From positions 806,001-870,000 of the forward strand of contig NZ_CP015224.1 in assembly GCF_001629735.1 (NCBI RefSeq): a DNA stretch of 64,000 nt, read 5' to 3'. Shown here piece by piece: positions 54,589 to 63,585 of this stretch. The notes under the pieces were generated by a model. It worked only from the letters and a program-made list of their open reading frames with translations. It did not search any database and had not been told where the DNA came from. The translations under genes and the position numbers were made by a program. The stretch comes from Lysinibacillus sphaericus. GTDB taxonomy: Bacteria; Bacillota; Bacilli; Bacillales_A; Planococcaceae. Position 1 is the stretch's first letter; every line of letters begins with the position of its first letter.

Positions 54589-56325
54589 ATGAAGATAAGA
54601 ACAAAGTTAATTATTATTTCTTTGAGCCTATTATTAATTCCAGGTTTGATTATAGGGGTTAGCAGTTATCACTCTGCTAAAGAGCACTTGGATGATTTGG
54701 GAGAGAAGATGTTAAAAAATAATGTTGAAATGGCACTGCAATTAATTGATTCAATGAATTATGCGGTTCAAACTGGAGAAATATCTTTGGAGGAAGCCCA
54801 AGAAAAAGTAAAACAAAAATTAATTGGGGATTTACAAAGTGATGGCACCCGTAAAATAACGACACACGTTGATTTAGGTGAAGATGGCTATTTTGCTATT
54901 TATGGAACGAGTGGAGATAGGGTAGCTCATCCTTTCTCGGAAGGAGAAAATGCTTGGGAAAATGTAGATAGCCATGGCGTTTATATGGTGCAAAATATGA
55001 TAACCGCAGCACAAAATGGCGGGGATTTTACCTATTATGCTAGAGCCATGCCTCAAGACCCTGATTCCGAAGAAGACAAAATAGCCTACTCTGCTTTAGA
55101 TCCGAACTGGGGTTGGGTAGTAAGCGCTAGTAGCTTAATGACATCATTTAATCATGGAATTCATTTAATCCAATATACGATTATGATTACCTTGGGCATT
55201 AGTATTTTAATAGGTTTAATCGTTATATTTTTATTTTCCAGACACTTAGCCGTTCCTGTTCAAATGGTTACTGAAAGTGTTGAAAACATTGCTAATCAAA
55301 ATTTAACCTTTACATATTTAAACGTTAAAAATAAGGATGAGTTAGGCATTTTAGCGACAGGCATAAATACGATGACGACAAATTTACGAGGTATTATTGA
55401 ATCCGTTTCGAACTCAGCCGAACATGTTGCTGCTACATCCGAACAACTCACTGCGAGTAGTGAACAGACAAGCACCGCTTCAGATGAAATTACGAGGGCT
55501 ATTCAGGAAATTTCTATAGGACAAGAAAAGCAACTAGTTGGAATGGAAGAAGCAAATCATTCTGTTTTGCAGATATCATCGAGCATTACTGCCATTACTA
55601 AAAATATTAAAGAATTAAATGACCTTTCCGTTGAAACCTCTAAAGTCTCTCTTTATGGTAATGAAGTTATTAATCAGTCTGTTGAACAAATGAATCACAT
55701 TAATAACCAAAACATAGTGACAACTGAAGCAATGCGATTGCTTGAAAGTAAATCACAAGAGATTGGTGAGATTATTACGGTCATTACTAACATTGCAGCA
55801 CAAACAAATTTACTTGCTTTAAATGCAGCGATTGAAGCAGCGCGTGCAGGAGAACAAGGTAAAGGTTTTGCTGTTGTAGCGGATGAGGTTAGAAAACTAG
55901 CGGAGGAATCGGGTAATGCAGCAAACAATATTTCTTCACTCATAGGTGAAATTCAACTTAATACACAGCATACAGCACAAATGGTCAATGAAGGGAAAAG
56001 TGTCGTTGAAACGGGTATAGGTTATGTGGCAAACGCTGGAAAAACTTTTGAAGAAATAGCAGCCGATGTAGACATGATTAACCATAAACTTTCATCTGTC
56101 TCAACTGAAATTCAAGAAATTAATACGAATACAGAGATTCTAGTAAATGAAATACTGAAAACCAAAGAAGTTACCGATCAGTCATCGAGGTACACACAAC
56201 AAGTTGTTTCAGCAGCGGAAGAACAGTCTGCTACGATGACTGAGATGACATTTGCTTCTCGTTCTTTAGCAGAGATGTCGCAGGAGCTTCAAAATCTAGT
56301 ATCAAACTTTAAAACCAACGAATGA
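54589..56325 (+). CDS. Methyl-accepting chemotaxis protein with Cache-type sensor
   Basis: 578 residues: span 1 (about 8-28), a single Cache-like extracytoplasmic domain (about 35-195; [29 protein letters not shown]), span 2 (about 203-226), HAMP, and a cytoplasmic signalling domain with the conserved hairpin tip ([20 protein letters not shown], then [18 protein letters not shown]). It couples ligand sensing to CheA. The ligand is unknown. It is separated from the two-component genes by a hairpin and ends at its own terminator. Confidence 0.92.
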   Translation: MKIRTKLIIISLSLLLIPGLIIGVSSYHSAKEHLDDLGEKMLKNNVEMALQLIDSMNYAVQTGEISLEEAQEKVKQKLIGDLQSDGTRKITTHVDLGEDGYFAIYGTSGDRVAHPFSEGENAWENVDSHGVYMVQNMITAAQNGGDFTYYARAMPQDPDSEEDKIAYSALDPNWGWVVSASSLMTSFNHGIHLIQYTIMITLGISILIGLIVIFLFSRHLAVPVQMVTESVENIANQNLTFTYLNVKNKDELGILATGINTMTTNLRGIIESVSNSAEHVAATSEQLTASSEQTSTASDEITRAIQEISIGQEKQLVGMEEANHSVLQISSSITAITKNIKELNDLSVETSKVSLYGNEVINQSVEQMNHINNQNIVTTEAMRLLESKSQEIGEIITVITNIAAQTNLLALNAAIEAARAGEQGKGFAVVADEVRKLAEESGNAANNISSLIGEIQLNTQHTAQMVNEGKSVVETGIGYVANAGKTFEEIAADVDMINHKLSSVSTEIQEINTNTEILVNEILKTKEVTDQSSRYTQQVVSAAEEQSATMTEMTFASRSLAEMSQELQNLVSNFKTNE

Positions 56326-56391
56326 ATAATTGCGTTTTGATTAGAATTATAAAATAGAAACATACTCTCATCGAAGCTACGAAGAATATAG

Positions 56392-56432
56392 AGCTAGCAA
56401 AATGATGAACACATAAATTTGTTAGCTTTTTT
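56392..56432 (+). terminator. Terminator after the chemoreceptor gene
   Basis: AGCTAGCAAA pairs with TTTGTTAGCT (one G-U pair) and is followed by a T run. An outer inverted repeat, CGAAGCTA and TAGCTTCG, flanks it (about 56372-56441). Confidence 0.82.
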
Positions 56433-56463
56433 ATAGCTTCGGAATGGTATCTTTTGTTGATGC

Positions 56464-56515
56464 TTCATATAAACTTCATACAGCATCTATACTAACTACA
56501 GATATGCTTTATAAA
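56464..56515 (+). promoter_or_regulatory. Four 11-bp-spaced operator repeats before the EAL gene
   Basis: TTCATAT (56464), TTCATAC (56475), TCTATAC (56486) and TACAGAT (56497) follow each other at exact 11-bp steps with four-base linkers. A -10 TATAAA follows at 56510-56515. Confidence 0.72.
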
Positions 56516-56579
56516 ACAATAAAATAGTAATTTTTTAATAAAAGATGGAGGTTGAAACGACCCTATTGGAGGAATTAGG

Positions 56580-57653
56580 ATGGAGACGGGGATATTTAAA
56601 TCAAATCGTAAATCTGTATTAAAAAGTATTGAACGTAAAAAAACTTTTGCATTAGTATATATTACGATTATAAGTTGGCATGACTTGAATACTTCTAAAC
56701 ACATAGACGTGGTTGAAAGGAAGCTAACTTTGTATCAACAAGAAGTGGAATGGTATAGAGTATTTGATAAGGAATATATTTTAATCTGCCATGCTCAGTC
56801 ACAAGCACAGTTGATTATGCAAGAATTATCGAATATTGAATTTTTGAAGATACAGTATCTTTATGTCCAAGATAGAAAACTTCCAGCGTTAAATTACGTT
56901 AGACAAGTCTATTCGCAAAACACGAAAAGTAGTGAGATAAAAGAGTGCATGTCACAGAAAGATTTAGCAACGGAAGAGTTTGAAATAGTTTTCCAACCGA
57001 TATTACACAATAATAGACAAATATCCTTTGAAGCACTAAGTAGATGGCAGTCGGAAGATATGGGCTCTATGTCTACGGGTATATGTATTCCAATTTTACA
57101 TATAGAGAATTTGATAGAATTAACCAAGAACATTATAAATAAGGCTGTTGAATTATTGAGTAGATATAATGAAATTATTTATGTTTCGATTCATTTATCA
57201 GCGCCATTAATCAAGGATATTACTTGGCTAATTCAACATTTAGATGAAATTAGTTTTAATAACAATCATCGAATTGCTTTTGAAATAACCGAAGAAACTA
57301 TAATGGGAATAGAAGCAAGAGCCAATCTAAAAATTATTCATGATCGAGGTCATAGTATATTTATTGATGATTTTGGTACTGGAAACTCGAATTTTCAATA
57401 TATGACCTTGTTCCCCCTGGATGGGGTGAAACTAGATAGGCTATTTATAAGTGGGAAATCAAATAAAAAAGTAATGGAGCTACTGACAAAATTTATCAAA
57501 GCTATGGGTCTAGAAGTAATCATAAAAGGCGTCGACAATGTTGAACAGCTTAATTCCTTATCGAAAGCCCAATATGATTCCATACAAGGCTATTACATAT
57601 CGAAACCTCTAACAATAAATGAATTGACAAAATTTATATGTGAGAATAGTTAG
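56580..57653 (+). CDS. EAL-domain protein with altered catalytic residues
   Basis: 357 residues, soluble. An N-terminal region of about 120 residues is unrecognised (possibly a degenerate GGDEF-like or sensor fold). An EAL domain (about 130-355) keeps SFEALSRW, FEITEE, DDFGTGNS, KLDR and QGYYISKP. But the expected Asn of the NxS motif is His (SIHLSAP) and the Glu of the AEGVE motif is Lys (IIKGVDN). Both are metal- or water-binding residues in active phosphodiesterases, so it is more likely a c-di-GMP receptor or regulatory protein. Start follows TGGAGGAAT. Its promoter carries the shared 11-bp repeats. Confidence 0.85.
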   Translation: METGIFKSNRKSVLKSIERKKTFALVYITIISWHDLNTSKHIDVVERKLTLYQQEVEWYRVFDKEYILICHAQSQAQLIMQELSNIEFLKIQYLYVQDRKLPALNYVRQVYSQNTKSSEIKECMSQKDLATEEFEIVFQPILHNNRQISFEALSRWQSEDMGSMSTGICIPILHIENLIELTKNIINKAVELLSRYNEIIYVSIHLSAPLIKDITWLIQHLDEISFNNNHRIAFEITEETIMGIEARANLKIIHDRGHSIFIDDFGTGNSNFQYMTLFPLDGVKLDRLFISGKSNKKVMELLTKFIKAMGLEVIIKGVDNVEQLNSLSKAQYDSIQGYYISKPLTINELTKFICENS

Positions 57654-57734
57654 GCTATTGAGATCATTTTTAGTGTAAGGAAAGTAAAGCAACCTCTATA
57701 GAATAAAAGGGATTTTTACATAAAAAATACCATA

Positions 57735-57778
57735 AAAAAACGCAATACCCTTAATGTTAGAAAGGGGTTGCGTTTTTT
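57735..57778. terminator. Terminator after the EAL gene
   Basis: AAAAAACGCAA pairs with TTGCGTTTTTT, with an inner CCCTT/AAGGG stem. It can act on either strand. Confidence 0.9.
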
Positions 57779-57828
57779 GCTTCATAAAACCAAGAAAAGG
57801 TGAAGGTATGAATAAGAAAGAAGGGAAC

Positions 57829-57915
57829 TCCAGATTATCTTCAGGAAATCTCTAGAAAATCTCTAGAAAATCTCCATACTGTTCCCATATGAACTACAGA
57901 TAATGCCTTTATTAT
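57829..57915 (+). promoter_or_regulatory. Seven 11-bp-spaced operator repeats before the repeat-protein gene
   Basis: Heptamers start at 57829 (TCCAGAT), 57840 (TTCAGGA), 57851 and 57862 (both TCTAGAA), 57873 (TCCATAC), 57884 (CCCATAT) and 57895 (TACAGAT), all at exact 11-bp steps. Eight bases after the last lies a -10 TATTAT (57910-57915). This is the longest array of the four. Confidence 0.75.
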
Positions 57916-57958
57916 AAAACCTGTAAGACAAAATACATTTTAAAAGGAGAATAAAAAC

Positions 57959-58840
57959 ATGAAAAAGAAAAAGAGATTGGCTGCTACTACTTTAGGTGCT
58001 GTATTTGCACTATCCACTTTGGGGTCTGCATTCGCAGCAGAAGTTCCGACTCAAGTGAGTGTGAGTAGTGAATATGTGGTAGGGCAAGCAACTAAACCAG
58101 CGAACTTTGATGAAATTTCAAAAGAAAAGGTGCAGGCTATTTTTGACCAAGTAGAGGCAGGCACACTAACGAAAGAAGAAGGCATGAAGCAACTTGATGC
58201 AGCGCTAGGTATAAAAGGAGATAAAAAAGCTGTAACTAAACCAGCGAATGCTGATGAAATCTCAAAAGAAAAGGTGCAGGCTATTTTTGACCAAGTAGAA
58301 GCAGGCACACTAACGAAAGAAGAAGGCATGAAGCAACTTGATGCAGCGCTAGGTATAAAAGGAGATAAAAAAGCTGTAACTAAACCAGCGAATGCTGATG
58401 AAATCTCAAAAGAAAAGGTGCAGGCTATTTTTGACCAAGTAGAAGCAGGCACACTAACGAAAGAAGAAGGCATGAAGCAACTTGATGCAGCGCTAGGTAT
58501 AAAAGGAGATAAAAAAGCTGTAACTAAACCAGCGAATGCTGATGAAATCTCAAAAGAAAAGGTGCAGGCTATTTTTGACCAAGTAGAAGCAGGCACACTA
58601 ACGAAAGAAGAAGGCATGAAGCAACTTGATGCAGCGCTAGGCATAAAAGGAGATAAAAAAGCTGTAATTAAACCTTCGAACTTTGATGAAATCTCAAAAG
58701 AAAAAGTGCAAGCTATTATTGACCAAGTAGAGGCAGGCACACTAACGAAAGAAGAAGGCATGAAGCAACTTGATGCAGCGCTAGGCATTAAGGAAGATAA
58801 AAATAAAGTGAGTGGTCCAGCGAGTAAACCTGTAAAGTAG
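57959..58840 (+). CDS. Secreted protein of five 48-residue repeats
   Basis: 293 residues. A signal peptide (KKKKRLAATTLGAVFALSTL, cleavage likely after AFA near residue 29) is followed by a short linker and five tandem 48-residue repeats with core ISKEKVQAIFDQVEAGTLT and KEEGMKQLDAALGI. Each repeat looks like two helices with a GTLTKEE turn, similar in style to SHOCT-type oligomerisation modules. There is no wall anchor or lipobox. Function unknown. Its promoter has the longest array of the 11-bp operator repeats, suggesting strong control by the nearby two-component system. Start follows AAAAGGAG. Confidence 0.8.
   Translation: MKKKKRLAATTLGAVFALSTLGSAFAAEVPTQVSVSSEYVVGQATKPANFDEISKEKVQAIFDQVEAGTLTKEEGMKQLDAALGIKGDKKAVTKPANADEISKEKVQAIFDQVEAGTLTKEEGMKQLDAALGIKGDKKAVTKPANADEISKEKVQAIFDQVEAGTLTKEEGMKQLDAALGIKGDKKAVTKPANADEISKEKVQAIFDQVEAGTLTKEEGMKQLDAALGIKGDKKAVIKPSNFDEISKEKVQAIIDQVEAGTLTKEEGMKQLDAALGIKEDKNKVSGPASKPVK
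58091..58810 (+). repeat. Five tandem 144-bp coding repeats
   Basis: Units start at 58091, 58235, 58379, 58523 and 58667. Units 2-4 are virtually identical in DNA; the first and last differ at their Asn-Phe/Ala-Asp positions and by a few third-position changes. The pattern indicates recent expansion in the middle of the array. Confidence 0.95.
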
Positions 58841-58933
58841 CTTTCAATAAACCTTAAAAACAGAGAAACTATCCATTGTTAGCCAACAGGCAATCTGACA
58901 TTTAGGGAATAAAAGTAAAAGTGACAGTATAGA

Positions 58934-58976
58934 AGCACCAATACATTTGTAGTTTTCACTTGTATTGGTGCTTTTT
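58934..58976 (+). terminator. Terminator after the repeat-protein gene
   Basis: AGCACCAATACA pairs perfectly with TGTATTGGTGCT and is followed by TTTT. The following stretch to 59277 contains only a 45-codon open frame without ribosome binding site (58991-59128) and no supported gene. Confidence 0.88.
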
Positions 58977-59277
58977 AAATTGAGAAAAATATGATTTCTC
59001 ATCTTATAGATGATGATGAAAAGCACATTGCTTTAACGAAAGAAAACGAACTGTTTTCAGATTTCCTTCAACAGTTACGTATTTCTCGATTATCTAATTT
59101 TTGCTTTATTACCGTTTGTGATTTCTAGTCACCCTAAAAAAGCTTCATCCCCAAGCTAATCGACAAGAGGTCGTAGTTTTCAGTATAACCTGCTATTCTA
59201 TCAATTGAAAGGTTCTTTGAACAGCTATCTATTTTTGTTAAAACTACTTATTACTTTAACCTAACTATTCACACACT

Positions 59278-59700
59278 TTATTTCATGGTGAAGCCTAATG
59301 ATTCAATTATGATAGGTGTTCCTCTAAATAGAGTACCATTGTAAGGAGTAATGGTTAATGCAGTATCTGATATTGTATAAATACCGCCCTCTTGCATGAC
59401 AGCATTAATATACAGATTGACGTAGCCATTTGGTGAAAAAATCACAAATTCAGTAATGGGATCTGTATGATCATTCCAAAAGAGAGTTGCAGGCAAGGTT
59501 GTTCCGTTTGTTAAATCAAGATCGCTTGTTAAAATGTAAAAATATCTATTAATCGTTGGAATTATTATACCTTCTGGGACAATTTCGATGGGAGGAACGA
59601 TTGGACCGTTAGTGGCTTTTATACGGGGCCAAATAAATTGCTCCTCATTGCTACAATCACAGCTTCCATTGTTTATTCGACCATGTTTAGGGTTGACCAT
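59278..59700 (-). CDS. DUF4183-domain protein
   Basis: 140 residues without signal peptide or membrane span. The C-terminal 90 residues (RYFYILTSDLDLTNGTTLPA onward) fit DUF4183, a family common in spore-forming Bacillales. The N-terminal part has a CDC motif and a proline-rich linker. ATG follows GGAG by about ten bases. On the minus strand a CATATTTTA (59756-59764) resembles the -10 of mother-cell sigma factors, which would fit a spore-surface protein, but a matching -35 is not clear. Confidence 0.72.
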   Translation of the reverse strand: MVNPKHGRINNGSCDCSNEEQFIWPRIKATNGPIVPPIEIVPEGIIIPTINRYFYILTSDLDLTNGTTLPATLFWNDHTDPITEFVIFSPNGYVNLYINAVMQEGGIYTISDTALTITPYNGTLFRGTPIIIESLGFTMK

Positions 59701-59963
59701 GTGTTATCACACTCCATTCTTGTAAAATTAACCTTTGCCCCCAATTCGTTTACTATAAAATATGAAGAAAATAAAATTCAATCTAGTTGAGCATCTATCA
59801 TTCCATAAGGTTTCTTTCAGATAACCATGTTTTTTTAACAATACTAGTCAAATTGAAGCGTTGGCATACATGCCTTTTACCGTAAATTAGTGTTATACTT
59901 TGCTAGTTGAATAAGGTAGAATACTAATTATGAATAATTAACGAAAAAGGGGTTACTGGTTTC

Positions 59964-62900
59964 ATGAAAGATTTTGATCAACAATTGGAGGGGCTACTAA
60001 AGCAAGCCGCTTTGCAATACATAATATATCAGCATAATGGTGATACGGAGCGCATGGATAAAACATCACTTTTTGCTCGAAAAATTCAGCAAAAAGAGTA
60101 TGTGATTGGTTTTGCAGGCCATTTCTCCGCCGGGAAGTCGAGTATGATTAATGCGTTGTCTGGCGAGAATTTATTAGCATCAAGTCCGATTCCAACAAGT
60201 GCAAATATCGTTAAAGTGCATAAATCAGAGGAAGACTTTGCAGTTGTTTATATGCACAAGGAAAAGCCTGTTAAATTTGAGGCAGGCTATGATTTTAAAA
60301 CGGTAAAAGAGCTTAGTAAAAATGGGGATTTGGTATCTCAAATAGAAATTGGCCATAGCGCATCAACATTACCGTTTGGTGTTACAGTGATGGATACACC
60401 TGGAGTAGACTCAACAGATGATGCTCACCGCATGTCGACGGAATCTGCACTCCATATTGCCGATATCGTATTCTATACAATGGACTACAACCATGTGCAA
60501 TCGGAGTTAAATTTCCAATTTACGAAGCAATTAATGAAATATAATCCAAATGTTTATTTGATTGTTAATATGATTGACAAGCATAAAGAAAATGAATTGA
60601 GCTTTGAAGAGTTTAAAGCAACGGTTCATAATTCCTTTGCGGCATGGGGCGTTGTGCCGAAAGGTGTATTTTTCACATCTTTGAGAGAGCCTGAGCACCC
60701 ACATAACGATTTTGAAGCCGTAAAGAAAATTGTTATGGATAGTATGAACGATTGGCAGGACCAGCTTGTCCAAACAGCAACAAATACATTGCGTTTATTG
60801 CAAAGTGAGCATGATAACTATTTAATAGAAGAAAGACAGGATCGTTTAGCGATTGATGAAGAAATTTTAAGTGCGGATGACTGGGCACACCATCAAGATA
60901 TTTTAGAGCAATACAATAAATTAAATCGTCAGGTTGAATTATTCTCTGTTGAGGCGTGGAACGAAACATTTGAGGAGCAACGTAAAGAATTGCTTGCCAA
61001 TGCTGCGATTATGCCAGCCGACTTGCGTGATCGCTTACGTCTTTATTTAGAAAGTATGCAGGAGGGCTTTAAGGTAGGGGGGCTCTTTACTGCGAAGAAA
61101 AAAACAGAGGAAGAGCGGAACCGTCGTAAAGAAGATGCTTATAGTGCTTATCAAAATGTCGTCCATGCGCAAATTACAGGGCATTTAAAGGGCCTTATGA
61201 AAAAAGCATTAAAGGACGTGGGTGCTTTAAATGAGGAACGTGCCTCAGCTATTGATGCTTATCCGTTTGACTTACCATTTGCATTGATTGAGCAGCAAGT
61301 TCAAGCAGGTGCACTGTTAACAGGTGATGCGGTATTAAACTTCGCCAATCGTGTGGCAGAGGCAACAAAGCGTTATTTTATTCAGGAAACAGATAGCTGG
61401 AAAAAAGCACAAGCGACAACATTAGAAGCAGTGGCAACAGAAACAGCTGCTCCTTCGAAATTAAAAATGGCAGGCATGCAGGATAAAGTGGATGCTATTA
61501 AGGCTGTACTTGAAATCGAGGGTTACCAACAATATAGTGCGAGCATTATGCATCAAGCGAGCAATGAAATCCGGAACGTAGCGAATGATCAGTTAACAAA
61601 TTGGGAAAATTCCTTTAAACAGGATTTAGCAGAGATTCGTTTGTTTGATGAATCCATGCTACAACCAAAAGAACAAGTCATTCAGGAAGAAGCAGTGCAG
61701 CAAGCAGTTAGTGCAACGAGTTTGCCAATCGATGGCGTTATTAATCGTGCCCTGCATACCGCCAATGCTGTAAAAGAAGTACAAGGCTTTGCTGAAGTTG
61801 CTCAATATCTTGAAAATAAAGTGGAACGATTACAGAAAAAAGATTTTACCATCGCTTTGTTTGGGGCTTTTAGTGCTGGGAAGTCATCCTTTTCTAATGC
61901 ATTAATGGGGGCGAAGGTATTACCTGTATCCCCAAACCCAACAACTGCAGCTATCAATAAAATTCGTCCTGTATCGCCTGAGCATCCACATGAAACAGCC
62001 GATGTACAGCTTAAAACAGCTGAGCAAATGTTAGAGGATATTCAAGGGTCCTATGCAGCGATTGGTTTATCTGTCCAGTCATTAGAGGAAGCGTATAATC
62101 GTGCTGACGAAGGGCTTGCAGTACAGTTGACAGATGAGCGTTTAAATGTGCACAAATCATTTATTCGTGCTTATAAGGAAGGGTATCCAACGTTTAAGTC
62201 TGAGCTTGGTACTATTATTCGTGTGGATCGCGTTGAATTTGAAAAATTTGTCGCGCAAGAAAATAAATCATGCTTTGTGGACAATATCGATTTCTATTAT
62301 GATAGTCCATTAACGCGCATGGGCGTTACACTTGTGGATACTCCAGGAGCAGACTCTATAAATGCTCGTCATACAGGTGTAGCCTTTGAATATATTCGGA
62401 ATGCCGATGCCATCCTATTTATTACGTATTATAATCATGCTTTTGCCAAAGCTGACCGTGAGTTTTTAATTCAGCTTGGTCGTGTAAAAGATGCCTTTGA
62501 GCTTGATAAAATGTTCTTTATTGTGAATGCTATTGATTTAGCAACAACGGATGAAGAGCAGGAAGATGTAAAAGGCTATGTACGTTCAGAATTACAGCGA
62601 TTTGGTATTCGTTTCCCGAGACTGTATGGTGTATCGAGTCTTTTAGCGTTAAAGGAGAAGGTGGAAGGTTCAGATTTAACATCAGGCATGCCACCGTTTG
62701 AAAACGACTTCCATACATTTTTAAATGATGAATTGAGTGCATTAGCAGTGCAGGCTCTTGCGGAGGAAGTTGACAAAACAGAGCAACGCTTAGCGGATTT
62801 AATTGCACAAACGGAGGAAAACCTCAAACGTAAAGACGAGCGCTTAGAGGAATTAACCGTACTTGAAAAGCATGTGCAATCCAAGTTTAGTGTGCTGAAT

Positions 62901-63575
62901 ACAAGTATGCTGGAAAGTGAGACAAAGCAAGAGCTTGATGAGCTTCTCTATTATGTTCTACAACGTGTCTACTATCGTTACCCTGAATTCTTTAAGGAAG
63001 GATACAATCCTTCAACATTTGCGGCCATGCCAGCACAGCAGGCATTGGAGCATGCGTTGAAGGAAGTGATGCAAAGCTTACGTTTTGACTTTACACAGGA
63101 AATGCGTGTGACAAACTTCCGTTTATCACAGTTTATAAGCAAAAAAATGCAGCACCGATTTAAGGATGAAGTACGGGAGCTAAAAGAGCTTAACCGTAGC
63201 TTCTCGTTCTTAGCATTTGAATCTTCTGAGCCAAATTTACTTGATTTTGAAGGCCCATTTGGTGATATTTCGAAATATACTAGCGTAAAATCTCACTTCC
63301 GTAATCAAAAAGCTTTCTTTGAGAAGAATGAAAAAGTGAAGCTGAGCGATGCGTTAGAAGCATTAACAAAGCCGGATGCCCAGGATTATTTAGATGCACA
63401 GAAAGTTTCTCTCATGACTTGGGCCATTACGTTTATTGCAGAGGAAGCAGAAAAATTACGTTTATATATTTATCATCAAGCGCTTGAGCAAATTGAAACA
63501 GAGCGATTGGCGCTTCAAGAAGAAAGCCGTTTAGCTTCTTGGAAAGCGATTTACGCACAATTACAAAACGCATGA
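59964..63575 (+). CDS. dynA: Bacterial dynamin DynA (two fused dynamin modules)
   Basis: 1203 residues, the length of Bacillus DynA. Two GTPase modules in tandem: the first has G1 GHFSAGKSS (residue about 52), DTPGVDS and NMIDKH; the second has G1 GAFSAGKSS (residue about 633), DTPGADS and NAIDLA. Each is followed by long helical stalk regions and a hydrophobic paddle-like segment. DynA tethers and fuses membranes and protects cells from membrane damage and phage. The start follows AAAAAGGGG. The next gene starts 11 bases after the stop. Confidence 0.95.
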   Translation: MKDFDQQLEGLLKQAALQYIIYQHNGDTERMDKTSLFARKIQQKEYVIGFAGHFSAGKSSMINALSGENLLASSPIPTSANIVKVHKSEEDFAVVYMHKEKPVKFEAGYDFKTVKELSKNGDLVSQIEIGHSASTLPFGVTVMDTPGVDSTDDAHRMSTESALHIADIVFYTMDYNHVQSELNFQFTKQLMKYNPNVYLIVNMIDKHKENELSFEEFKATVHNSFAAWGVVPKGVFFTSLREPEHPHNDFEAVKKIVMDSMNDWQDQLVQTATNTLRLLQSEHDNYLIEERQDRLAIDEEILSADDWAHHQDILEQYNKLNRQVELFSVEAWNETFEEQRKELLANAAIMPADLRDRLRLYLESMQEGFKVGGLFTAKKKTEEERNRRKEDAYSAYQNVVHAQITGHLKGLMKKALKDVGALNEERASAIDAYPFDLPFALIEQQVQAGALLTGDAVLNFANRVAEATKRYFIQETDSWKKAQATTLEAVATETAAPSKLKMAGMQDKVDAIKAVLEIEGYQQYSASIMHQASNEIRNVANDQLTNWENSFKQDLAEIRLFDESMLQPKEQVIQEEAVQQAVSATSLPIDGVINRALHTANAVKEVQGFAEVAQYLENKVERLQKKDFTIALFGAFSAGKSSFSNALMGAKVLPVSPNPTTAAINKIRPVSPEHPHETADVQLKTAEQMLEDIQGSYAAIGLSVQSLEEAYNRADEGLAVQLTDERLNVHKSFIRAYKEGYPTFKSELGTIIRVDRVEFEKFVAQENKSCFVDNIDFYYDSPLTRMGVTLVDTPGADSINARHTGVAFEYIRNADAILFITYYNHAFAKADREFLIQLGRVKDAFELDKMFFIVNAIDLATTDEEQEDVKGYVRSELQRFGIRFPRLYGVSSLLALKEKVEGSDLTSGMPPFENDFHTFLNDELSALAVQALAEEVDKTEQRLADLIAQTEENLKRKDERLEELTVLEKHVQSKFSVLNTSMLESETKQELDELLYYVLQRVYYRYPEFFKEGYNPSTFAAMPAQQALEHALKEVMQSLRFDFTQEMRVTNFRLSQFISKKMQHRFKDEVRELKELNRSFSFLAFESSEPNLLDFEGPFGDISKYTSVKSHFRNQKAFFEKNEKVKLSDALEALTKPDAQDYLDAQKVSLMTWAITFIAEEAEKLRLYIYHQALEQIETERLALQEESRLASWKAIYAQLQNA

Positions 63576-63585
63576 GGTGATTCCT

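Noticed and set aside
57829..57901. Short periodic repeats as a CRISPR or simple satellite
   Set aside because: The 11-bp pitch, degenerate units, position before a -10 box and three sister sites fit an operator array better.
58051..58788. A 245-codon open frame on the minus strand across the repeat protein
   Set aside because: It is the mirror of the plus-strand 144-bp repeats, has no ribosome binding site, and the plus-strand gene has signal peptide, promoter and terminator.
58091..58810. Regular repeats that might suggest a CRISPR array
   Set aside because: The repeats are 144 bp, contiguous and coding, with no unique spacers and no cas genes nearby.
58991..59128. A 45-codon open frame after the repeat-protein terminator
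   Set aside because: No ribosome binding site, no recognisable domain, and it follows a terminator without a clear promoter.
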